From assembly GCA_045605765.1 (NCBI GenBank), contig JAZUQQ010000031.1:1-64000 (forward strand): a stretch of 64,000 nt of DNA, in the 5' to 3' direction. Every line of letters begins with the position of its first letter. The stretch's first letter is position 1. A program made the translations under genes and the position numbers. The stretch is from SIG672 sp045605765 (GTDB lineage: Bacteria > Bacillota > Clostridia > Oscillospirales > CAG-272). Below the pieces are notes generated by a model. The model saw nothing but the letters and a program-made list of their open reading frames with translations, was not told the DNA's origin and searched no databases. This document shows, piece after piece, positions 48,867 to 59,403 of this stretch.

Positions 48867-49544
48867 ATGTCCAAAATCTTTAAAGGCATTGACTCAAATA
48901 AGAAAAATGAAATACCTCAGGCAGTTATAAACAGACTTCCGCGATATTACCGTTATCTCAGTCAACTTGTGGATAAGGGCGAATACAGAATAAGTTCCCT
49001 CGCCCTTTCCACACTTATGGGAACGACTGCATCTCAGATAAGACAGGATCTCAACTATTTCGGAGGCTTCGGTCAGCAGGGATATGGATATAACACTAAA
49101 AATCTTCGCGATTGTATAGGAGATATTCTCGGAAATAACGATTGCTACAGTACAGTAATAATCGGTGCGGGAAATCTCGGCAAAGCTATTGCAACCTCGT
49201 CTTCATTTACTCACACGGGAATGTTCCTTAAATGTCTGTTTGATATAAGGGAGGAGCTTATAGGTGAGAAGATAGGCGGATGCGAAGTAAAGCATTTGGA
49301 CGATATTGAGGATTTTTGGGAAGGCAACCGTGTTGACGTAGCTATACTCGCTATTCCTTCGGATGCGGCGGTTTCGGTAGCCTCAAAGCTTGCCGAGCTT
49401 GGAGTACAGGGAATATGGAATTTTTCGGAAGCTGAGCTTGGTCTTGACCCGGAAAAGGTCGCAGTCAGAGACGTGCATCTTGTAGATTCTTTTATGACAC
49501 TTTGCTTTGATATGAAGAGAAACGAGCAAAAATCTAATTTATGA
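48867..49544 (+). CDS. rex: Redox-sensing transcriptional repressor Rex
   Basis: 225 residues. The N-terminal winged helix (about 10-85, AVINRLPRYYRYLSQL and TASQIRQDLNYFG) precedes a Rossmann domain with IIGAGNLGKAIA that senses NADH/NAD+. The last block DSFMTLCFD is typical. It follows the dehydrogenase gene by 33 bases, so redox control and central carbon flux may be linked. Confidence 0.95.
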   Translation: MSKIFKGIDSNKKNEIPQAVINRLPRYYRYLSQLVDKGEYRISSLALSTLMGTTASQIRQDLNYFGGFGQQGYGYNTKNLRDCIGDILGNNDCYSTVIIGAGNLGKAIATSSSFTHTGMFLKCLFDIREELIGEKIGGCEVKHLDDIEDFWEGNRVDVAILAIPSDAAVSVASKLAELGVQGIWNFSEAELGLDPEKVAVRDVHLVDSFMTLCFDMKRNEQKSNL

Positions 49545-49557
49545 AAGAAGTCGTAAT

Positions 49558-50541
49558 ATGAAAATAAATGTAGAGTTCGGTAATGGCGTAATATCACTTC
49601 CCGAAAAAGTGCTTGATATTTTACATAGTGTTTCCGAGCTTGAATTGAAACTACTCGTTTTTCTTTCTTCGGAAAAGATGCTAAGAGAGAGCTTTTCACA
49701 CGAAGATGCAGCGCTCGCTCTTTCGGTAAACACCGATCAAATAAGAGCGGCTGTTAAATATCTGTCTGAAAAAGGACTTATCTCTATTGATGGCGAAAAA
49801 ATGGGAAGTGTGTCGGTAAGGGTCAAGAAATCGGGGGATAAAACTGTTACAGTCGTAAAAGCGGGCAATGATATCCCAACATACACTGGTGCTGAAATAG
49901 AACAAATTTTCGCTCATAATGAAAAACTGGGCGGACTCGTTGACTCTTGTCAGCGTATTCTTGGAAAGATGTTTACTCTTATAGAAATAAACAAGGTAAT
50001 TCACTTGTCCGATTATTACCGCCTTGATAACAAGTATATCGAGATGCTTTTTAGTTACGCGGCTAGCATAGGAAAAACGTCCGTGCCTTACGTGGATAAG
50101 ATGGCACGTGAGTTCTATGATCAGGGAATTATGACCGTATCTGCGCTCGATAATAAGCTTCAAAAACTCAAGGAGTTTTCTACTCTTGAGGGCTTCGTTC
50201 GTAAGCTTTTCGGTATGGGCGAAAGAAAGCTCACTGCCAAAGAATCACGATTTATCGAACAGTGGGTCGAGTTTAAATATCCGAGTGATATTATAGAGCT
50301 TGCGTATGAAATAATGATAGACAACGGCAAGGAAGCCTCTATGCCTTATATGAATAAGGTGCTTACAAATTGGCGTGATGCAGGGCATAGGACCTCAGAA
50401 GAGATTCTGGCTTCTATAGATAGCTATAGAAGAAACAAAAACTCTACTCCTTACAAAAAAACTAACGATTTGCTTGAAGAAGAAATATTCGCAAATTCAA
50501 TGAAGATAGCACGAAAATTATTAGGCGAAGACGATGATTAA
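49558..50541 (+). CDS. DnaD-domain replication protein
   Basis: 327 residues. An N-terminal winged-helix-like part (about 15-90) is followed by a C-terminal DnaD/DnaB II domain containing FIEQWVEFKYPSDIIELAYEIM and YMNKVLTNWRDAG, the latter a variant of the YxxxI DNA-binding motif. In Firmicutes DnaD acts with DnaI in primosome assembly. The next gene is DnaI-like, which agrees. Confidence 0.88.
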   Translation: MKINVEFGNGVISLPEKVLDILHSVSELELKLLVFLSSEKMLRESFSHEDAALALSVNTDQIRAAVKYLSEKGLISIDGEKMGSVSVRVKKSGDKTVTVVKAGNDIPTYTGAEIEQIFAHNEKLGGLVDSCQRILGKMFTLIEINKVIHLSDYYRLDNKYIEMLFSYAASIGKTSVPYVDKMAREFYDQGIMTVSALDNKLQKLKEFSTLEGFVRKLFGMGERKLTAKESRFIEQWVEFKYPSDIIELAYEIMIDNGKEASMPYMNKVLTNWRDAGHRTSEEILASIDSYRRNKNSTPYKKTNDLLEEEIFANSMKIARKLLGEDDD

Positions 50542-50568
50542 TAATATTTGAAAAGGAATGCTTATAGA

Positions 50569-51549
50569 ATGGCCTATAACAGTGACGCTTTTAAAAAAGT
50601 GATGGATGATTTCAGTGTCAAGCGAGCGGCGGCAATAGATGAAGCCGAAAAACGCCTTGATGACGTTGTGAAAAAATGTCCTGAAATAAAGATGATAGAC
50701 GTGGCACTTGCTGGAACAGGAGTAGCTATAATGGAGGCTATTGGACAGGGGCGCGACGGTATCGAGGAAAGGATAGAAAAGATCCGCAAAAATAACGAGG
50801 AGCTCCAACAGCAAAGAGCCGATTGCCTCGCTCTTTTGGGACTTATGTCCGACCATACCGAGCCGAAATTTGAATGTACTCTATGTAAGGATACGGGATA
50901 TGATGAAAGCGCCCGACTTTGCAAGTGCTTCAAAAAGGCACTAACGATTGAGACGTGTAAAAGATCTGGGCTCGGAAGGCTTGTTGATATTCAGACCTTC
51001 GACAGTTACTCGCTTGATTATTTTAAGGATAACATCGATGTATATGATAAAATGAGCGAAATATTTAAACAGTGTAAAAAATATGCTGAGAAATTTTCTC
51101 CTGAAAGTAAGCATCTCATGCTTGTTGGGGATACAGGACTAGGCAAAACTCACCTTTCTACTGCTATTGCGGGAAGGGTTATCGAACGCGGATTTGATGT
51201 TTGCTACGACACCGCAACCAACATTTTCTCATCGTTTGAAAACGAACGATTCGGAAAACAAAACTCAAAATTTGCAATACCTACCGAGAGATATTTTGAC
51301 TGTGATCTTCTTATAATAGACGATCTCGGAACTGAGCCTGTAACTCAGTTCACGGTCTCATCACTTTACAATCTTATAAACACTAGATCAATGAACGAAA
51401 AGCAAGTGTTGCTGAACACCAATCTGACAAAAGATGAAATCAAAAAAAAGTACGGTGATCGAATTGCGTCTAGACTGATTGGAGAAGCAATAATCCTTCA
51501 GTTTGTTGGCAATGATGTTCGACTTCAAAAAATTGGAAAATTAATATGA
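50569..51549 (+). CDS. DnaC/DnaI-like helicase loader ATPase
   Basis: 326 residues. A Cys zinc motif, CTLCKDTGY...CKC (about 103-125), is followed by the AAA+ domain with Walker A GDTGLGKTH and Walker B LLIIDDLG. I place the start at ATG 50569, with AAGGA 11 bases upstream. It lies after the dnaD gene and overlaps the pgeF start by four bases. It is predicted to load the replicative helicase. Confidence 0.9.
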   Translation: MAYNSDAFKKVMDDFSVKRAAAIDEAEKRLDDVVKKCPEIKMIDVALAGTGVAIMEAIGQGRDGIEERIEKIRKNNEELQQQRADCLALLGLMSDHTEPKFECTLCKDTGYDESARLCKCFKKALTIETCKRSGLGRLVDIQTFDSYSLDYFKDNIDVYDKMSEIFKQCKKYAEKFSPESKHLMLVGDTGLGKTHLSTAIAGRVIERGFDVCYDTATNIFSSFENERFGKQNSKFAIPTERYFDCDLLIIDDLGTEPVTQFTVSSLYNLINTRSMNEKQVLLNTNLTKDEIKKKYGDRIASRLIGEAIILQFVGNDVRLQKIGKLI

Positions 51550-52343
51550 ATTTTTCAGATAAATTTTATTTAACGAAATCTTGCGGTATACCGATATTCA
51601 AATCGGAAAATATTTGTTCTCCTCACGCATTTTCGACACGTCTAGGCGGTGTGAGCAGTGAAATACCGTTTGCTAGTTTGAATCTATCCTATGGACGCGG
51701 AGACGGCGATGCAAACGTTGACAAAAATCTCGAAATATTTACGGGTATATTCGGTAGTGACCGCGCGCATCTTATTACCGCATCTCAGGTACATTCGGCA
51801 AAGGTAAAAACGGTTTTTCTCTCTGATGCAGGTGAAAATTTCGAGGGATTTGACGGATTTGTTACAAACGAAAAGGGAATTATAATTTCCGCATCTGTTG
51901 CGGACTGTACACCTATACTTCTTGAAGACAGTGAAAATGGGGTAATTGCCGCACTCCACGCAGGTTGGCGAGGTACTGTGGCGGCTATTGCATCTGAGGG
52001 AGTTCGTAAGATGGTGAAGCTCGGAGCAGATATTAAAAAGATAAATGCCGCCATAGGACCGTGTATTCACGCGTGTTGTTACGAGGTGGGCGAGGACTTT
52101 TTCGAATCAGTAACCGCTCTTCGAGGCAATGATTTTGCTCTTAGACATATTAAGCGACAGTCGGACGGAAGTTTACACGCTGATATCGTTTCAATGAACG
52201 CAGAGCTACTTTTTGACGCGGGACTTCGCGCCGATAATATAAGTATTTCAAAAAAATGTACTGCCTGTGAAAGCGATCTTTTCTTCTCCCACAGAGCATC
52301 AAAGGGTGTTCGCGGCGGAATGAAAGCGGCAATAATGCTTTGA
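51546..52343 (+). CDS. pgeF: Purine nucleoside phosphorylase PgeF/YfiH (laccase domain)
   Basis: 265 residues. Zinc ligands lie in HAGWRGT and in GPCIHACCYEVGEDF, with the CTPILLED segment and a C-terminal FSHRASKGVRGG. Family members phosphorolyse adenosine, guanosine and inosine, and some remove wrongly joined amino acids in peptidoglycan precursors. It overlaps the DnaI-like gene by four bases. Confidence 0.9.
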   Translation: MNFSDKFYLTKSCGIPIFKSENICSPHAFSTRLGGVSSEIPFASLNLSYGRGDGDANVDKNLEIFTGIFGSDRAHLITASQVHSAKVKTVFLSDAGENFEGFDGFVTNEKGIIISASVADCTPILLEDSENGVIAALHAGWRGTVAAIASEGVRKMVKLGADIKKINAAIGPCIHACCYEVGEDFFESVTALRGNDFALRHIKRQSDGSLHADIVSMNAELLFDAGLRADNISISKKCTACESDLFFSHRASKGVRGGMKAAIML

Positions 52344-52400
52344 AAAATATCTGTTTACAGATTATCATATATTCAGAAAACTGAAAGGTACGGTCATATA

Positions 52401-53432
52401 ATGATACAAATCGAAAATCTGGTAAAAAAATACGGAGATAAAACTGCCGTCGGCGGAATTACTTTTTCGGTTGAAGAAGGAGAGATCGTCGGTTTCCTCG
52501 GTCCGAACGGTGCGGGAAAAACAACCACTATGAGTATACTCACGGGTTGTCTTTCGGCAACATCGGGAAAGGCACTTATAAACGGAATCGATATTCTCGA
52601 AAACCCGATAGAGGCAAAGCGCAATATAGGATATCTTCCCGAGCTTCCGCCCCTTTATCTCGAAATGACGGTAAAGGAATATCTGAATTTTATATATGAT
52701 ATGCGCTCCTGCAAACTCGACAGGGAAAAGCATCTCAAAGATATTTGCGATACAGTTAAGATAAGCGATGTTTTAAACAGAGTTATCAGAAACCTTTCAA
52801 AAGGATACCGTCAGAGGGTAGGAATAGCGCAGGCGCTAGTTAACAATCCCAAGGTAATCATTTTTGATGAGCCTACCGTCGGTCTTGACCCGAAGCAGAT
52901 AATTGAAATAAGAAATCTTATAAAGACTCTAGGAAAGAACCACACGGTTATTCTCTCCACGCATATTCTTCCAGAAGTTCAGGCAGTTTGTGACCGTATA
53001 GTTATTATAAACAAGGGTAAAATAGTCGCTAACGAAAAGACCGAGAATATCTCAAAGATCGTTGACGGAAATCGAAGACTTAACGTAAAAATATGCGGAC
53101 CGCAAAAGGAAGTTCTCTCTCTTATAAAAGCGCTTCCCGGAGTTTCATATGTTGATGTGCTGGGTATGCACGAGCTTGACAGTACGTCGTATTTGATCGA
53201 AAGTCAGCCCGGAATCGACATAAGAAAAACCCTCTTTAATTCTCTCGCATCTCGCGGATGGGCTATAATCGGTATCGAGGCACTCGGAATAAACCTGGAA
53301 GATATATTTATTGCAGTTGTCGATACACCCGAACCGACCAAGAAATCAAAGAAGTCTAAAAATAAAAAGACAGTTGTCGGAAAGGGCAAAAAGATTGAAA
53401 TAGATCTTTCGTCAGATGACGAGAGAAAATAA
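52401..53432 (+). CDS. ABC transporter ATP-binding protein (GldA-like)
   Basis: 343 residues. Walker A GPNGAGKTT, signature LSKGYRQRVG and Walker B IIFDEPTVGLDP are all intact. A C-terminal extension of about 110 residues ends in a Lys-rich tail. It opens the five- to six-gene module with a permease and two GldG-like proteins. This resembles the gliding-associated GldAFG transporter family, which also occurs in non-gliding bacteria. Confidence 0.92.
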   Translation: MIQIENLVKKYGDKTAVGGITFSVEEGEIVGFLGPNGAGKTTTMSILTGCLSATSGKALINGIDILENPIEAKRNIGYLPELPPLYLEMTVKEYLNFIYDMRSCKLDREKHLKDICDTVKISDVLNRVIRNLSKGYRQRVGIAQALVNNPKVIIFDEPTVGLDPKQIIEIRNLIKTLGKNHTVILSTHILPEVQAVCDRIVIINKGKIVANEKTENISKIVDGNRRLNVKICGPQKEVLSLIKALPGVSYVDVLGMHELDSTSYLIESQPGIDIRKTLFNSLASRGWAIIGIEALGINLEDIFIAVVDTPEPTKKSKKSKNKKTVVGKGKKIEIDLSSDDERK

Positions 53433-53506
53433 ACGGTGTTATTAAAACAGTTAAAATGAAAGGATATCCTCTGTCGGTATGTCAGAGGAACAACGGTTAA
53501 GTATAA

Positions 53507-54214
53507 ATGTTTGCCATCTATAAGAGGGAACTGCGTTCCTACTTTATTTCTCCGATAGGATATATTTTTATAGCCGCTTTTCTTTGTGTTAGCGGAATAC
53601 TCTTTTCATACACTACAATTCAGGCAGGAGAGGCAAGCAGCGTAGGAAATTATTTTTCACTGCTTCTTATGCTCTTTATAATAGTGCTTCCCCTGCTTAC
53701 TATGAAGCTATTTTCGGACGAAAGGCGTCTGCGCACCGAATCACTGCTCCTTTCGGCGCCGATCAGTCTGATGAGCATGGTAGCTGCCAAATTTTTTGCG
53801 GCTTATACCGTATTTGCAGGAACATTCCTTTTTTCCTGTCTTGATTTCATAGCACTTTATTCTCACGGAGAGCCTAATACTGCAATAATTATCGGAAACG
53901 TGATTGCCGTACTTCTCGTCGGAGGAGCTTGTATCGCGATAGGAGTTTTCGTTTCTTCACTCACCGAAAATCAGCTTATAGCGGCAATAGGAACTATGCT
54001 TATCATAGCATTCTTTGTGTTTACTACCGTACTTAACGGATATATTGATAGCTACGTTATAAGAGCAGTGCTCAGCTGGATATCTATTCTCGATAGATTT
54101 GTAAACTTCTCTTACGGATATTTTGATTTTAATGCAATTCTTTATTATATTTCACTTTCGTTCGTATTTCTTTTCTTGACGGTGCGCGTATATGAAAAAC
54201 GTCGTTGGAGTTGA
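53507..54214 (+). CDS. ABC-2 type permease (GldF-like)
   Basis: 235 residues with about six membrane helices. It begins MFAIYKRELRSYFISPIGYIFI, typical of such permeases. The ribosome site is weak. A 6-bp hairpin (CCTCTG...CAGAGG, about 53467-53487) lies in the 74-base gap before it and might tune its translation. It should pair with the upstream ATPase. Confidence 0.88.
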   Translation: MFAIYKRELRSYFISPIGYIFIAAFLCVSGILFSYTTIQAGEASSVGNYFSLLLMLFIIVLPLLTMKLFSDERRLRTESLLLSAPISLMSMVAAKFFAAYTVFAGTFLFSCLDFIALYSHGEPNTAIIIGNVIAVLLVGGACIAIGVFVSSLTENQLIAAIGTMLIIAFFVFTTVLNGYIDSYVIRAVLSWISILDRFVNFSYGYFDFNAILYYISLSFVFLFLTVRVYEKRRWS

Positions 54215-54262
54215 TCTTTTTACGAAAAACGCACTTTTTATAAAATATAAATGGAGTTTAAA

Positions 54263-55933
54263 ATGAGATACGATAAACTTAGAAAAAGATCACTGTTTGC
54301 GCTAGTTACCTGCATCATTCTTGCGGCGGTCATTCTTCTGAATATACTCGTTAGCTATATTGCGTCAAGAAATATTCTTTACCTGGATTTGACAAAGACC
54401 AGTTATACAGAAATCTCTGAGATTTCTGAAAATTATCTTTCCGATATATCATCCGACAATAACGATATAACTATATACTTTCTTGCCGACAAGGACGAGC
54501 TTCAAAACGCAGGCTTCGGTTATAGTGTTGATTATACCGGAGAGACGTCAAATCTTTGGGGAATGAAGCATATATACGAGCTTGCCACCGTGTATTCTGA
54601 AAAATATGATTTTATAAATGTAAGACATCTTGATATAAGCAAAGATACCGATATACTCGAAAAATATAAGACGAGCATATCTATGACGTTTAATAAGCAG
54701 AGGATAATAATTGATAACGCTATTCCCGAAAAGGATGAAAACGGTAATACCATGCTTGATGGTAACGGAGAGCCTATAATCCATCATAACTTTCGTGTAT
54801 CTAGCAGAGACTATTTTTATTCTTTTGATACCTCGTCAAATTACGCATACGGCTTCAACGGTGAGCTTAGATTTACCTCAATGATAATGAGCGTAGCGGG
54901 TCAGAGTCCGGTAGCTTATTTTGCATACGGTCACGGCGAAGAAATCGGAAGTTATGAGATTGGCAGTAATACCGCAAGCTCGGATGAAGATTACGGTAAA
55001 GCACAGGCACTTCGTGATTATATCTATAATTCGGGCTTTGTGGTTAAAAAGATCGATATACCAAGCCAGTACGATAAGCTTCTTAACGATGAAAATGCGA
55101 GACTTCTTATAATATTTGATCCAAAGGAAGATTTCTGCGGAGCAAGTGCAGAGAGTGATAACGATAAATCTACGATCAATGAGATCGCTATACTCAGAAA
55201 GTTCGTAAATCGCGTAAACTGTCATCTTATGGTATTTTCCGATCCTTCTGAGGGAAAAGAAACACCCAACCTCGACGAGTATCTTGAAGATTATTGGGGT
55301 ATTAAATTCGATAACACACCCGTGAAGGATAGCGGTACAAACAGTCTTTCTGTGGACGGAAGTATTTTTATGGCTGATTATGAAACGAATCACCTCAGCC
55401 CTGGAATAAGCCTTACATCGGGTCTTACCGCGCTCGATTCACTTCCGAGAATTTATTTTTCAAATGCAGGCACTATATCCGTGAAAGAAACATTTTCAAA
55501 TGAAGTGGGAGTTACACAAGGCTATGCCGCGAAATACTCTGGAAACGTATTTATTGCTCCACAGTCTGCCAAATATAGTGACGATACTTCTGCCGCTGCA
55601 GCTACTCTTATGGCTATAACTTACGAAAAATGGTACGATACAAGTAACAATGTATTTCCGACTTATCTTCTGGCTTGTGCATGTACCGATTACGTGTCGG
55701 AAACGGCAATGTCAAATGAATACGGAAATAGCGACGTAATAGGCTATCTTCTCAAATCTATGGGTAAAGATACCTTTACTTTTGATATAGATATGAAGGT
55801 AATCGAGACCGAGGCAGTAGAAACTCCGTCAGCAGCACTACTTACGCTTTGGAATGTATTTATTTATATAATTCCGCCGGTGGTATCGCTCGTTCTCGGA
55901 ACTGTTGTATTTATCAAGAGAAGACACGCGTAA
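54263..55933 (+). CDS. GldG-like ABC auxiliary protein, copy 1
   Basis: 556 residues. It has an N-terminal membrane helix (about 12-35), a large external domain with the GldG-like sequence YLDLTKTSYTEIS and AYFAYGHGE, and a C-terminal membrane helix (near 530-550). I chose the ATG at 54263, six bases after GGAG. It is clearly related to the next gene, sharing the LWGMKHIYELA and FSYGHG-type blocks. It is thought to act as an extracytoplasmic partner of the ABC pump. Confidence 0.85.
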   Translation: MRYDKLRKRSLFALVTCIILAAVILLNILVSYIASRNILYLDLTKTSYTEISEISENYLSDISSDNNDITIYFLADKDELQNAGFGYSVDYTGETSNLWGMKHIYELATVYSEKYDFINVRHLDISKDTDILEKYKTSISMTFNKQRIIIDNAIPEKDENGNTMLDGNGEPIIHHNFRVSSRDYFYSFDTSSNYAYGFNGELRFTSMIMSVAGQSPVAYFAYGHGEEIGSYEIGSNTASSDEDYGKAQALRDYIYNSGFVVKKIDIPSQYDKLLNDENARLLIIFDPKEDFCGASAESDNDKSTINEIAILRKFVNRVNCHLMVFSDPSEGKETPNLDEYLEDYWGIKFDNTPVKDSGTNSLSVDGSIFMADYETNHLSPGISLTSGLTALDSLPRIYFSNAGTISVKETFSNEVGVTQGYAAKYSGNVFIAPQSAKYSDDTSAAAATLMAITYEKWYDTSNNVFPTYLLACACTDYVSETAMSNEYGNSDVIGYLLKSMGKDTFTFDIDMKVIETEAVETPSAALLTLWNVFIYIIPPVVSLVLGTVVFIKRRHA

Positions 55934-55964
55934 GTTTTCTTGTGTGAAAGGAATCTTTAACGAT

Positions 55965-57527
55965 ATGAATTTGGCTAAAAAAAATAAATTCAAATACGGC
56001 TCTCTTGCAATAGCACTGACTATTGCCGTTGTTGCCTTTATAATAATCCTTAACGCCGTCTTTTCTGCGCTTGCAACACACTTTTTTTGGTATTTTGATA
56101 TGACTTCCGGTCGAATATATCAGCTTTCCGAAGAAAGTAAGGACTATTTTGATAAAATAAGTGAAGAAAGCAAGAGTGAAGGAAATAGAACGGTAATCTA
56201 CTTTTTTGCCGAAAAAGATGCGCTTAATCAGTCGGTAAGCTCGTCAAGCAGTATTATGGACACCTCCATGTGGGGTATGAAACCTATTCACGAGCTTGCT
56301 GTGCAGCTTGATGAAAGATATGATTTCATTTCGGTAAAATATATTGATGCGTCATCTGATCCCGACGCTATAAAAGAGATCGTAGGCGAGGATTATTATG
56401 CCACGACCGTTTTTACAAACAGACATGTTCTTATAGTTAATAACACCTTCGAGCGTGACGGAGACGGAAATATCATATACGATGCCGACGGAAAACCGGC
56501 AGAATACAGGGATTTTAAGCTATGCTCCAGAAACTCGTTTTATCTGTTCGACCATTATACAGGAACAGTAAATGCATTTCGCGGGGATTACTACTTTGCT
56601 TCGGCTATTATGTCACTGACAAAAATAGATAAATCTACCGTTTACTTCATTACAGGACACGGAGAAACGGTGGGAGATACGTCTTCAAATGCCCCTTCTT
56701 CTTACGGCGATGCTACCGCACTTTACTATCTTTTCGAAGATGCAGGCTGTAATATTCGCAAAATAGACCTTAAATTCGATGATTTTGATGCTGATTATGA
56801 GAACTCGATAGTCGTAATATACGGTCCCAAAAGAGATATAACCTCGTCATCTACTACACTAGATATAAACGAAACTGACAAAATCAACAGGTTTCTTTCG
56901 AAAAACGGAAACTCTATGATGGTATTTTTCGGTTCTGAATCGGTGGATCTTACCAACCTGAGAGCACTTGTTAAGGATCATACGGGAGTTGCTGTTTCGA
57001 GCGTGCAGGCGCACGATATGGGTCAAGCCAGTGTTTCGATAGACGGTTATTCAATAGTCGGAACATATAACGATATAGACGTTACAAACAGACTTTCGTC
57101 AAAGGAAAAGGTAATATTCAGAAACGCATATCCTTTGATAATTGACAAGAACACCTCTGCCACCGAGGCTATAATTACGCTCCCCGAAACCGCGTACGTT
57201 GGTTCTTATGATGGTCAGGCGTCGCTTATGACTACTACAAATACCGAAAACGGTGGCAAAGTGATCGTTTGTGCATCTACCGCTTATGCAAATAACGAGA
57301 TGCTGGAACACGATGTTTACAATAATAAAAATCTCCTTATTTCCGTGATTTCCGATATGAATATCGGAAACGTGCCTTTGAACATAGGAGTAAGGCTTGT
57401 CAGAAACGAAGGTCTTGACCGAACAGAGCTTGAAGCAAGGATCTGGACTATCGTGATTTCCTGCGTTATTCCCGCGGCAGTTGCGATAATCGGAACAATA
57501 GTATATGTAAGGAGAAAACATTCCTGA
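55965..57527 (+). CDS. GldG-like ABC auxiliary protein, copy 2
   Basis: 520 residues with the same plan as the upstream gene: an N-terminal helix, an outside domain with YFDMTSGRIYQLSEES, MWGMKPIHELA and VYFITGHGETVG, and a C-terminal helix. I place the start at ATG 55965, with GAAAGGA 12 bases upstream. It overlaps the DUF4340 gene by one base (TGATG). It is a tandem duplicate that has diverged considerably. Confidence 0.85.
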   Translation: MNLAKKNKFKYGSLAIALTIAVVAFIIILNAVFSALATHFFWYFDMTSGRIYQLSEESKDYFDKISEESKSEGNRTVIYFFAEKDALNQSVSSSSSIMDTSMWGMKPIHELAVQLDERYDFISVKYIDASSDPDAIKEIVGEDYYATTVFTNRHVLIVNNTFERDGDGNIIYDADGKPAEYRDFKLCSRNSFYLFDHYTGTVNAFRGDYYFASAIMSLTKIDKSTVYFITGHGETVGDTSSNAPSSYGDATALYYLFEDAGCNIRKIDLKFDDFDADYENSIVVIYGPKRDITSSSTTLDINETDKINRFLSKNGNSMMVFFGSESVDLTNLRALVKDHTGVAVSSVQAHDMGQASVSIDGYSIVGTYNDIDVTNRLSSKEKVIFRNAYPLIIDKNTSATEAIITLPETAYVGSYDGQASLMTTTNTENGGKVIVCASTAYANNEMLEHDVYNNKNLLISVISDMNIGNVPLNIGVRLVRNEGLDRTELEARIWTIVISCVIPAAVAIIGTIVYVRRKHS

Positions 57528-59380
57528 TGGATAATAACGTGAAAAAGGTAAAGGGAAGTATATTCGTAAGGCAAAAAAATACTATAATTGCCTTTGCTAT
57601 AATATTTGCAGTTCTTCTCGGCGCATATATTTTTATTATACGACCGCTTTTTAGTGATGATGATAGCAATACTCAGGTATCTCTTCCTTTGATATGGGAA
57701 AACGAGGTCTCATCTGTAAGCGGAGTTATGATGTTTGAACATATCGAAAGAGCTTCTGTCTCGGAAATAAACGTTCATAATCCCTCTCTTATATCGAAGA
57801 ACGGAGAACAGTATGTTGATTGGTCGATTTACAGAGCTGCCGAAAATAGCACGGTGGGTGGATACCAGATAAATAAAAACGCTTTGTATCTCAAAGGATA
57901 TGAATATGCGCCTTTCAATGAAAACGATACGTCTTCTATGCTCGCCTCGGTTATCAATGACGCGGGATTTACTCTTGCAATTTCGAGAGTAGTAGATCAC
58001 GCCAAGGATCTTTCAAAGTACGGTCTGGATTTTGAAAACGAAGCGGATGCTACCTACTGCGAAATCGTAACGCTTGACGGAAAATCTTATAAATTCTATA
58101 TTGGTGATAAAATACCTTCCGGTAATGCTTATTACGTCAAAATGGCAGGAAAGGATCTTTGCCTAGATGAAAAAAGCGAATTTTACGGACAGGAGATAGA
58201 AAACGACTCGGTATATATTTATAACTGTTCCAATCTTCTTATATCCCCTACCGAGGTGATATCCCCTATTTTGACTTATCCCCTTAATACCTCTGTTCAA
58301 GCATACTTTGATATGTTTACTATTATTGAGTATACAGGGGAAGGAGAAGACAACTTTACTACCAAAATACAGCTTTGTGCCACACAGAACAAGAATTTTC
58401 TGACTAAGCCTATCTCGGCGTTTGCACAGGAGGCTATATATTATACCGATGTTCCAAAGGGATATTATTCTTCATCTGCGTTCGAGGATCTTTTCGAAAG
58501 CTTTATCAATGGAATTAACGGAATTTCCGTAAAAGAGTTAGCAGTTCTCCGTGACGGAGTTGACGAAAAAGATAACCCTATTAAATATTACGGTTTCGAT
58601 GACGCAACAATGGACAAGTATTTCGAAGGAGGATTTGCATATACTCTTGCGTTCAGTTGGAACGGCATTGATAACATTATCGATATAAGTCACCTTACAG
58701 AAAACGGCACTTATTATGTTTATTCGGCAATATATAATACAATATGCGAGGTGAGCGCGGATACGCTGTCATTCCTTGAATGGGATCAGACTGTGTTCAT
58801 TGACAAGGAATTTTTCCGAGTAAGCATAAAAAATTGTTCAAAATTCGAGATCTTCGGAAAATATTTTGAACTTTCAACAGATTCCGACTATACTGAAAAA
58901 AGTGTAGATGTAAGTTTCGATCTTAATATTGACAGTAACGGAAAAACCGCTGTTTCTTCGGAAGACTTTATACAAAACGGAACTATGAGCGTATCAGAGA
59001 GAACAGAGAACTTCCGAACTCTGTACAGACTTTTGCTTTTCACTGGGCTTTATGATCCGCTTGGTGACGAGGAAGTTGATAAAATTCGTGACGGTAACGA
59101 GCCTTTTGCCGTGATAAAGATAACGACCCGAGCTCACGACATAAGTATTGACGATCCCGACAGTGAAGAGGGCGAAACCAATACAGTTACAGTAGAGGGA
59201 ATGACTAGAACTTACAGATTTTACAAATATACCTCAGGCAGATGTCTTATGACTACCCAAGATGAAAAAGGCGAAGAGGTGGGTAACTACTACCTTATGA
59301 CCGCAAAGGTTGAACAATTGCTCAGATCTGCCGATAAAGTTGTAAATGACGAGCTTATCAGCATTATGGATAGAGAATAA
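57527..59380 (+). CDS. DUF4340-type membrane-anchored protein
   Basis: 617 residues. One membrane helix (about 19-41) is followed by a long external part with repeated Asp/Glu/Tyr-rich beta segments; the first third (SKYGLDFENEAD...KFYIGDKIPSGNAYYVK) matches the DUF4340 pattern. Such genes commonly follow GldG-like genes. The role is unknown, perhaps in cell-envelope transport. Its start is coupled to the GldG-like copy 2 stop. Confidence 0.8.
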   Translation: MDNNVKKVKGSIFVRQKNTIIAFAIIFAVLLGAYIFIIRPLFSDDDSNTQVSLPLIWENEVSSVSGVMMFEHIERASVSEINVHNPSLISKNGEQYVDWSIYRAAENSTVGGYQINKNALYLKGYEYAPFNENDTSSMLASVINDAGFTLAISRVVDHAKDLSKYGLDFENEADATYCEIVTLDGKSYKFYIGDKIPSGNAYYVKMAGKDLCLDEKSEFYGQEIENDSVYIYNCSNLLISPTEVISPILTYPLNTSVQAYFDMFTIIEYTGEGEDNFTTKIQLCATQNKNFLTKPISAFAQEAIYYTDVPKGYYSSSAFEDLFESFINGINGISVKELAVLRDGVDEKDNPIKYYGFDDATMDKYFEGGFAYTLAFSWNGIDNIIDISHLTENGTYYVYSAIYNTICEVSADTLSFLEWDQTVFIDKEFFRVSIKNCSKFEIFGKYFELSTDSDYTEKSVDVSFDLNIDSNGKTAVSSEDFIQNGTMSVSERTENFRTLYRLLLFTGLYDPLGDEEVDKIRDGNEPFAVIKITTRAHDISIDDPDSEEGETNTVTVEGMTRTYRFYKYTSGRCLMTTQDEKGEEVGNYYLMTAKVEQLLRSADKVVNDELISIMDRE

Positions 59381-59403
59381 CTTACCTTGGAGATATTAAC
59401 TAG

